Shown here piece by piece: positions 54,328-61,078 of a stretch of DNA of 64,000 nt. A program made the translations under genes and the position numbers. Each line of letters begins with the position of its first letter. Within the stretch, counting starts at the first letter, position 1. This stretch comes from Methanococcoides vulcani. GTDB lineage: Archaea > Halobacteriota > Methanosarcinia > Methanosarcinales > Methanosarcinaceae. Under the pieces are notes generated by a model. That model worked only from the letters and a program-made list of their open reading frames with translations. It was not told the DNA's origin and searched no databases. The DNA is taken from contig NZ_FOHQ01000003.1 of assembly GCF_900111645.1 (NCBI RefSeq), positions 175,803 to 239,802 of the forward strand, written 5' to 3'.

Positions 54328-57300
54328 TCACTCCCCATTATACCACTCACAAAGCCCCTTGTAGTCACAATAATAACAATTCGGATCAGCATCAACCTCA
54401 AAATCATCCCTCATTGCCCTCTCGACCACAGAATTGATACCCTCCACCACAGCACCGATCCTCTCCCCATCCACATCGATCATCCTAAGCTCCTGGACCT
54501 CGGGATTGACATAAAGGTGTCCTGCCTTTATCGGTAGCTTCCCATACATCTCCTTCACAGCCAGACAATACAAAGCAATCTGAACATCATCCTTCAGCTT
54601 GTTCTTTGAAAGTGTGGTCTTTCCAGTCTTGTAGTCGATAACAATGTATTCACCATCAGGTGTCCGGTCTATCCTGTCGATCAATCCTGCAAAATGGGCA
54701 CCGCTTAGTTCAAGATCGAACCATTCTTCCACTGCAACGGTCTCGTTGGGATCATCTTCTTCAAAGCGGAACCAGAAGTCCAGCATCTTCTTCATCTTGC
54801 CGTGTTCCTGCTGTTCCTGGGTCCTGGAAGGGTATGCTGCAGGGTCCCAGATGTCATCCAGCAGCTTGTTGGCTGTGGTGATGTCAATAGTATCTCCCTT
54901 CATGTCCATACGGGACAGTTGTTCGTAGACGGAGTGCACATCTGTACCGACCTGGAAATAGGCCTTCTGCGGTGTGGGTATGTTGAGGACTGTCCCGTAC
55001 TTGAACTTCAGCGGGCAGTCCTGGTATGTCTTGATCTTGGAAGCCGAGAACCTCATGTTCGGATCCACAAGTGGCGGGATGTTGTCATCGATCAGGTCCT
55101 CCAGTTCCTTCGGACCTTTCGGGGTGACCTGCAGGAAATCCTTTGCATCAAAAGCAGCCAGATTGCCTTCATCCTCGATATCCCTCAACTGGGCAAGGAC
55201 CAAAAGGGATTCCAAAGCCTGCTTTAACTGACCCTGCTTTGAATACATATTGAGCATCTGGAGATATTCATCCTTTTTCTTCATCAGAGGTGAAACCTCC
55301 TCAGCCTCGCTCTTCCTTTCAAATTTATCTGCTTCGATATATTCTATTAGGGGATTTGACGTGTATTCAAGCTGTGCAAGGAACTCACTTGGAGCAACTT
55401 TCCTTTTGTTGCCTTCATATTTTTCAGGGAACATAAGGTACAGTTGTTCCTTTGCCCTTGTCATGGCAACATAAGCCAGCCTTCTTTCCTCCTCAAGATG
55501 CAGCACCTTTTCGTCCACATCCCTTTGCCGGCTCTTAGAGAGCGCTTTTGGCACAGTGAAGGCCTTTCTCCTATAATTCAAAGGAAGATGCCTGGTAGCC
55601 ATGTCGCAGACGAACACGACCTTCGCTTCCTTACCCTTGGACTGGTGGATCGTCATCACCTTAACAGTATCCTCATCACTGGACACACCCTCACCCAGGT
55701 CAAGCCCGAACACGAGTTCAAGATCCTCCACCACAGTCTCCAGCTCACTGCCACCATCAACAAGTTCAAGGTCTTCCACAGTGGTGACAAGCGAGTTCAG
55801 AATGGAAATGTTCCTTCTGGATGCCTGCGTATCTTCCTGCAGCTGTGTCCTGTAGAAGTCGGTCTTCTCGGACAGCAGATGTTTCACAGTATCAGATGGC
55901 AGGTGGCTCTTTTTGTATTCTATCAGCTCATTGAGCCGGGATACTATCGATCGGATCAGGTCCTTCTGGCTGATATCAAGTTCATCAAGCTGGTAAAGCA
56001 ACACGGAATATATCCCGTCCCCTGAAGTGCTGTCATCCCTGCTGATCTTCAATGCCTGAAGATTGATCTTCTGCAGGTTGTGTTCGCTCACTCCTTCCCT
56101 TGACAGTATCTTTGCAAACCCGATCCCGTTGTTGAAAGGATCAGCCACCACATGGAGGTATGCCATTGCTTCCCTGACAACCGGGAAACGGTTCAGCTGG
56201 AGGCTACCCACAAATTCCACAGGGACCATCCTTTGCTTCAATGATTCACTGAACTTCTTGCCGTCAGCCCTTTTTCGGGTAAGTATGAAGATCTCACCCG
56301 GTCGGACACCATCATTGATCATGCCCGTGATCTCTTCAGCAACCCATTCTGCTTCACTCACATCATCAGGCGCTTTGACCACTTTTACCTCGCTCTTCTC
56401 TCCATTGTGGGCTGTGAGATTTTTCTCCTGCCTCTGCGGATTGTTGGCGATAAGCTGCTGGGAAAGCTGCACGATCTGTGAACTTGACCTGTAGTTCTTT
56501 TCAAGCGGAATCTTCTCAAGGGAGTGGTAGTATTCCTGCAATTGCTCTATGTTGGCAAGATATGCTCCTCTGAAACGGTAGATGCACTGGTCATCGTCAG
56601 CGACACAGGTCAGGTTATTTCCATCAGCTATCTGGTGCACGAGAAACAGCTGTGCAAAATTCGTGTCCTGGAACTCATCCACGAGAATATATTCATACCT
56701 GGATCTCACCATGTTTTTGACAACATCATTTGTCTCAAGGAGGTTACAGGCCATGGAGATCATGTCATCATAGTCAAGGAATCCATTATCACTTTTGTAC
56801 TGCTGGTAATGTTCATAGAACCTTGCAAGGTCGCTCAGCTTTAACAGTACATCTTTTTCTCCTTCATCGATGCTCTCATCTTCCAGATTGCTGCTTGCAT
56901 ATTCAGCCAGTTCGTTTGGTGAGATCAGATGGTCCTTCAACTGGGATACACCTTCCAGCAAGCTGGTAATGAGGTCGTATGGCTGTGTCGGGATTGCAAG
57001 GTTCTGGAAACCGAACGAATCGATGTTCTTGATGCCCCAAACGTGCGAATGTTCTTTTGAGATCAGCTTTGCATTCTGGTTTATGCCAAGGTAGAGGGAG
57101 AACTCACGTATCAGGTCATTACAGAATGAGTGGAACGTGGAAACTGTGATACCGCTTCCAACACCTATTTTCTTCTCCATCCTTTCCTGCATCTCTCCGG
57201 CTGCTTTTTCTGAGAAGGTTAGTGCCAGTATTTTTTCAGGGGACAGACCTTTTTCAGTAAGATCGACCACTTTTTCTGTGATGGTGAATGTCTTTCCTGA

Positions 57301-57384
57301 GCCGGGACCTGCGAGGATGAGTAGTGGTCCATCGGTGTAGGTGACTGCCTTCAGCTGATTTTCATTAAGTTTGGTGGATGCCAA
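54328..57384 (-). CDS. UvrD/PcrA-type helicase fused to a Fe-S PD-(D/E)XK nuclease
   Basis: A 1018-residue protein. Residues 1-700 are superfamily 1A helicase: Walker A LAGPGSGKTFTI near residue 30, VDEFQDTN motif II near 236, FRGAYLANIEQL and the late motif VAMTRAKEQLYLMFP. Residues about 790-1018 are a RecB-type nuclease: QDCPLKFKYG at its start, GLIDRIDRTPDGEYIVIDYKTGKT (catalytic Asp and Lys) and a terminal CYYCDYKGLCEW. The four Cys make a Cas4/AddB-like [4Fe-4S] lock. It resembles AdnAB/AddAB in a single chain and probably resects DNA ends. No partner gene is adjacent. Confidence 0.9.
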   Translation of the reverse strand: MASTKLNENQLKAVTYTDGPLLILAGPGSGKTFTITEKVVDLTEKGLSPEKILALTFSEKAAGEMQERMEKKIGVGSGITVSTFHSFCNDLIREFSLYLGINQNAKLISKEHSHVWGIKNIDSFGFQNLAIPTQPYDLITSLLEGVSQLKDHLISPNELAEYASSNLEDESIDEGEKDVLLKLSDLARFYEHYQQYKSDNGFLDYDDMISMACNLLETNDVVKNMVRSRYEYILVDEFQDTNFAQLFLVHQIADGNNLTCVADDDQCIYRFRGAYLANIEQLQEYYHSLEKIPLEKNYRSSSQIVQLSQQLIANNPQRQEKNLTAHNGEKSEVKVVKAPDDVSEAEWVAEEITGMINDGVRPGEIFILTRKRADGKKFSESLKQRMVPVEFVGSLQLNRFPVVREAMAYLHVVADPFNNGIGFAKILSREGVSEHNLQKINLQALKISRDDSTSGDGIYSVLLYQLDELDISQKDLIRSIVSRLNELIEYKKSHLPSDTVKHLLSEKTDFYRTQLQEDTQASRRNISILNSLVTTVEDLELVDGGSELETVVEDLELVFGLDLGEGVSSDEDTVKVMTIHQSKGKEAKVVFVCDMATRHLPLNYRRKAFTVPKALSKSRQRDVDEKVLHLEEERRLAYVAMTRAKEQLYLMFPEKYEGNKRKVAPSEFLAQLEYTSNPLIEYIEADKFERKSEAEEVSPLMKKKDEYLQMLNMYSKQGQLKQALESLLVLAQLRDIEDEGNLAAFDAKDFLQVTPKGPKELEDLIDDNIPPLVDPNMRFSASKIKTYQDCPLKFKYGTVLNIPTPQKAYFQVGTDVHSVYEQLSRMDMKGDTIDITTANKLLDDIWDPAAYPSRTQEQQEHGKMKKMLDFWFRFEEDDPNETVAVEEWFDLELSGAHFAGLIDRIDRTPDGEYIVIDYKTGKTTLSKNKLKDDVQIALYCLAVKEMYGKLPIKAGHLYVNPEVQELRMIDVDGERIGAVVEGINSVVERAMRDDFEVDADPNCYYCDYKGLCEWYNGE

Positions 57385-57846
57385 TTTCGAGTACCCCTGT
57401 ATCTTGTTTGTTTGACAAATGTTATGTTAAGGACTAAAGATTTGATTGATGTTATACTTTGTTATTTGATTTTGGTGGATCAGCGGAGGAATGTGGTCGG
57501 GGAAAAGCATTGGACTCTGGTAAGGAAGCTCCCCTTTCTCGCCCCTTGCCTGTTCCTTTCCGTCCCGTCCAGTTGAACGCTGTTCAACAGTCATGAACGA
57601 TAGAAAGGAGTAGAAAAAATAGCTGGCTTTGATTAAAAAAGAAAAAGGATGCCTTGATATTAATCATTTCTTCTGCGACCCACAATGAGTGCAGCTCCAA
57701 TGTTTCCACCTTTAACAGCATTTAGCATACCGTGTTTGTTCGTATGGTACATAACAATATTGTGTAGATTGCATGATGCAGGAATAACATTTATGTCCAT
57801 AAACAACACAAAATAACTCTTGCATATTGATGGGAGGGGATAGTTT
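57385..57846. other. 462-base intergenic region with a hairpin
   Basis: A perfect hairpin GTTGAAC-GCT-GTTCAAC lies at 57572-57588. On the minus strand 57728-57660 encodes a short basic tail (MLNAVKGGNIGAALIVGRRR), possibly the end of a lost gene. Nothing else is recognised. The region just before the kinase carries GGGAGGGGA. Confidence 0.4.
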
Positions 57847-58989
57847 ATTCGAACTACCAATAATAAACAAGCAGATAAGGCGTTACGGGAGTCTGAGACG
57901 AAGTATAGGCTGATCTTTGAAAATTCACCGCTGGGGATCTTCCACTTTGATAAAAATGGTATTGTTACTGAATGCAATGAAAGCCTTCTTAAGATCCTTG
58001 GTCTGCCGAAAGAAGAGGTCATCGGCTTTAACATGGAGATATCCTTAAGGGATGAAAATATGCGGCTTGCTCTTGAGGCAGTCCTAGCAAGGAAGTCGGG
58101 ACAGTACGAGGGAGAGTATAGTCCCACCACCAGCACCAAGATTACACCCATCAAAGCCGATTTCAGCCCGAACATATCTGAAGATGGTTCCCTGCAGGGT
58201 GGCATCTGTATTATTGAAGACATCACTAAGCGCAAGCGGGCAGAGGATGCACTTCAACGATACGCAGAGGAACTTGCAAACGCTAACGAGGAACTGAAAT
58301 CCCTTGACAGGATGAAGGACGAGTTCCTATCGAACGTAAGCCATGAACTCAAAACGCCTCTTACCTGCATCAAAGGCTACGGTCAGATCTTATCTGATGA
58401 AACGTTAGGTTCAGTTAATGATCAGCAGAAAAAAACAGTCGATACGATCATGCGCAACTCAGAGCGGCTCAGGCGTCTTGTTGACTCTCTCCTGTACATC
58501 AGTAAGGTGCAAGCCGGTACCATTGAATACGTATTTGAGCCGGTCCAGATCGCAGAAATCACAGACTACGTGGTTGCTGATATGCTTCCGCAGGTCAAGG
58601 AGAAGGATCTGACCATTGAAAAGTATGTACCTGACAGTTTACCTTCAATAAATGGGGATAAGGATAAATTGACCGATCTATTGGTCAACCTTGTTGACAA
58701 TTCGATCAAATTCACACCATCAGGAGGCAGGATAACTGTGACTGCACAAGAGGAAGAGGACAATCTGCACATAAGTGTTGAAGATACCGGAATCGGTATC
58801 CCAAAAGAATTGATATCGAACCTGTTTCAAAGGTTCTACCAGATCGACGCCTCGATCAGGCGCAGGTATGGAGGCACAGGAGTGGGGCTGTACATCAGCA
58901 AGAACATTGTAGAAGCACATAATGGGAAGATCTGGGTGGAGAGTGAGGAAGGTGGCGGGACAACGGTTCATGTGAATCTGCCGAAGTGA
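57847..58989 (+). CDS. Sensor histidine kinase (PAS-HisKA-HATPase) without an ordinary start codon
   Basis: Homology begins at about 57868 ([20 protein letters not shown]), a typical PAS entry. The PAS core runs to about residue 125 ([24 protein letters not shown]). HisKA follows with His166 in [19 protein letters not shown], then HATPase with [22 protein letters not shown] and [17 protein letters not shown]. The frame has no ATG, GTG or TTG before the Met at 58033 inside the PAS domain. A strong GGGAGGGGA lies seven bases before ATT 57847, so an ATT start is possible (380 aa). Otherwise the gene has lost its 5' end. A TAG (57841-57843) closes the frame just upstream. Confidence 0.75.
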   Translation: MRTTNNKQADKALRESETKYRLIFENSPLGIFHFDKNGIVTECNESLLKILGLPKEEVIGFNMEISLRDENMRLALEAVLARKSGQYEGEYSPTTSTKITPIKADFSPNISEDGSLQGGICIIEDITKRKRAEDALQRYAEELANANEELKSLDRMKDEFLSNVSHELKTPLTCIKGYGQILSDETLGSVNDQQKKTVDTIMRNSERLRRLVDSLLYISKVQAGTIEYVFEPVQIAEITDYVVADMLPQVKEKDLTIEKYVPDSLPSINGDKDKLTDLLVNLVDNSIKFTPSGGRITVTAQEEEDNLHISVEDTGIGIPKELISNLFQRFYQIDASIRRRYGGTGVGLYISKNIVEAHNGKIWVESEEGGGTTVHVNLPK

Positions 58990-59134
58990 AGACATGTGAG
59001 ACGGGCAACCTGCCAATATGCCGATGGATTTGCACGAAGCCAGTAGCAATGGTTCTATAATTCTTTTCTTGTGTATGATTCCATTCCTACCGTTACTAAA
59101 TTCAACCATGAAATATGGGGATGTATTAACCAAT

Positions 59135-59146
59135 ACGTTTAAACGT
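59135..59146. promoter_or_regulatory. Perfect 12-bp palindrome upstream of lysA
   Basis: ACGTTTAAACGT lies about 65 bases before the lysA-like start codon. It may be an operator for a dimeric regulator, but no second site was seen. Confidence 0.35.
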
Positions 59147-59210
59147 CGCAAATAGTATTAACTTTGAAGTTACTAGGGTACAGCAGAACCCTATCAGGAG
59201 AATTAAAAAA

Positions 59211-60473
59211 ATGGTCTCAAAGACACTTCCATTTACAAAGGAACAGATCCTGGAAATAAAAGAGCAGTACCCGACTCCTTTTCATGTCTATGATGAGAAG
59301 GCCATAAGGGAGAATGCAAGAAAACTAAAGGATGCTTTCAGCATTCTTGAGGGATTCAAGGAATTCTTTGCTGTCAAAGCACTACCAAATCCGTACATTC
59401 TAAAGGTACTGGAGAGCGAAGGCTTTGGTGCAGATTGCAGTTCATTACCTGAATTACTTCTTTCTGAGATGTCAGGTATCGTTGGTGAGGACATAATGTT
59501 CAGCTCAAATGACACTCCTGCGGAAGAGTTCGTCAAAGCAAAAGAACTAGGTGCTATCATCAATCTCGATGACATCAGTCATATCGAGTTCCTTGAAGAG
59601 ACGGCTGGACTTCCCGAACTTGTATGTTTCAGGTTCAACCCCGGCACCCTAAAGAAAGGCAATGCTATCATTGGAAATCCGGAAGAGGCAAAATACGGTT
59701 TTACAAAGGAACAGCTCTTTGAAGGCTACAGGATGCTCAAAGAGAAAGGTGTAAAACGCTTTGGACTGCACACAATGGTAGCATCCAATGAACTTGACCC
59801 ATCTTACTTCGTAGAGACTGCAAGGTTGCTTTTCGAGACAATTGTTGAGATATCAAATGAGCTTGACATCCGCTTCGATTTCGTGAACCTTGGTGGCGGT
59901 ATTGGTATCCCTTACATGCCGGACCAGGAAGCTGTTCCATACGATGTCATTGCAAAGGGTGTCAAAGAGGAATATGATGCAAAGATCAAGGCTAACGGAC
60001 TTGACCCGCTGAAGATCTACCTTGAGTGTGGTCGAACCATCACAGGTCCGTACGGTTATCTTGTGACCGAAGTAAGACATCTCAAGAACATCTACAAGGA
60101 TTATGTCGGAACAGATGCCTGTATGGCAAACCTCATGAGGCCCGGTCTCTATGGTGCATATCACCACATAACCGTTCTTGGAAAGGAAGATCAGCCTGAA
60201 ACACACAAGTATGATGTCACAGGTTCCCTTTGCGAGAACAATGATAAGTTTGCCATCGACAGGATGCTCCCTGAGATCACACGTGGTGACCTGCTTGCAA
60301 TTCACGACACCGGTGCCCACGGTCATGCAATGGGATTCAATTATAACGGAAAGCTCCGCTCTGCTGAACTTCTGTTAAGGGAAAATAGTAGTTTTGTCCA
60401 GATAAGAAGGGCAGAAACAATTAAAGATCACTTTGCAACCCTTGACCTCGAAGGTCTCGGAGATTTCAGTTAA
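59211..60473 (+). CDS. lysA: Diaminopimelate decarboxylase-like PLP enzyme
   Basis: A 420-residue fold-type III decarboxylase. The PLP lysine lies in FFAVKALPNPYILK (about 45-58). VNLGGGIGIPY binds phosphate, ECGRTITGPYGYL and TGSLCENNDKF bring the catalytic Cys, and DTGAHGHAMGFNYNG closes the site. AGGAGAATT precedes the ATG. It makes lysine from meso-diaminopimelate; relatives act on other diamino acids, and its lower similarity at the substrate helix leaves that open. Monocistronic, with a TTTC repeat past its stop. Confidence 0.85.
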   Translation: MVSKTLPFTKEQILEIKEQYPTPFHVYDEKAIRENARKLKDAFSILEGFKEFFAVKALPNPYILKVLESEGFGADCSSLPELLLSEMSGIVGEDIMFSSNDTPAEEFVKAKELGAIINLDDISHIEFLEETAGLPELVCFRFNPGTLKKGNAIIGNPEEAKYGFTKEQLFEGYRMLKEKGVKRFGLHTMVASNELDPSYFVETARLLFETIVEISNELDIRFDFVNLGGGIGIPYMPDQEAVPYDVIAKGVKEEYDAKIKANGLDPLKIYLECGRTITGPYGYLVTEVRHLKNIYKDYVGTDACMANLMRPGLYGAYHHITVLGKEDQPETHKYDVTGSLCENNDKFAIDRMLPEITRGDLLAIHDTGAHGHAMGFNYNGKLRSAELLLRENSSFVQIRRAETIKDHFATLDLEGLGDFS

Positions 60474-60532
60474 GCAAAGGAATTTAGTTCTGACCGGACA
60501 TATTTTGGAACGGAACTATCCTTTCAAAATAT

Positions 60533-60560
60533 TTTCTTTCTTTCTTTCTTTCTTTCTTTC
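60533..60560 (+). repeat. Tetranucleotide repeat (TTTC)7
   Basis: Seven perfect TTTC units run from 60533 to 60560, followed by CTTTTC. They lie 59 bases after the lysA-like stop and about 120 bases before the LigD-PE gene. Such repeats slip in replication; the T-rich plus strand could also act as an archaeal terminator. Confidence 0.8.
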
Positions 60561-60684
60561 CTTTTCTTGCAATTTACTTACTTTTATTATTACGATTTTC
60601 TTAATTCGATTTATCCCAATTATGCTGCTTATGCTATACTTTGAAGTAAACGCTTATTAAGTCCCAGGTCTCTTTTCATTATTG

Positions 60685-61074
60685 ATGACTGATAAGGACG
60701 GTCTTATATTTGTGATACAGAAGCACCATGCACGTAATCTTCACTACGACCTGCGTCTTGAGATGCAAGGGGTACTCAAAAGCTGGGCGATACCCAAGGA
60801 ACCACCAACTGTAGAAGGGGTCAAACGACTTGCAATACAGACCGATGATCATGCAATTGAATATGCTGATTTTGAAGGCACGATACCTGAAGGCAACTAT
60901 GGCGCTGGAAAGGTCGAGATATGGGACCATGGGATCTTTGAACCCGAGATCGTCAAAGAAAAAGAGATCGTTTTCAGTCTCTCAGGTGAAAAAATGAAAG
61001 GCAAGTTCGTCCTGGTAAAGACGAACTTCGGGAAGGCTAAGAATAGCTGGCTTTTCTTTAAGAAAAAGGAATGA
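60685..61074 (+). CDS. Stand-alone LigD-type 3'-phosphoesterase
   Basis: A 129-residue protein that is only the phosphoesterase domain of bacterial DNA ligase D. HHARNLHYDLRLEM gives the catalytic His and Asp pairs, followed by SWAIPKEPP, DHAIEYADFEGTIPEGNYGAG and WLFFKK. It trims 3'-phosphates and ribonucleotides at DNA breaks. A TTG (60682) sits just before the chosen ATG. It ends five bases before the convergent TPR gene. No Ku or ligase partner is visible here. Confidence 0.9.
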   Translation: MTDKDGLIFVIQKHHARNLHYDLRLEMQGVLKSWAIPKEPPTVEGVKRLAIQTDDHAIEYADFEGTIPEGNYGAGKVEIWDHGIFEPEIVKEKEIVFSLSGEKMKGKFVLVKTNFGKAKNSWLFFKKKE

Positions 61075-61078
61075 GCCT

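Noticed and set aside
57820-57846. TTG 57820 plus read-through of TAG 57841 as the start of the second histidine kinase with pyrrolysine
   Set aside because: There is no ribosome-binding site before the TTG, and the eight codons before the TAG show no family resemblance. The GGGAGGGGA is better explained as a ribosome-binding site for ATT 57847 or as chance.
57660-58235. Minus-strand frame of 191 codons across the start of the second kinase
   Set aside because: Most of it is opposite the PAS domain. Only its last 23 codons, outside the kinase, look at all protein-like, and no family fits.
60533-60560. TTTC run as part of a coding sequence continuing the lysA-like gene
   Set aside because: The lysA-like frame has already ended at 60473 with a complete C-terminus, and the frame across the repeat encodes only a Phe/Leu/Ser-rich hydrophobic stretch.
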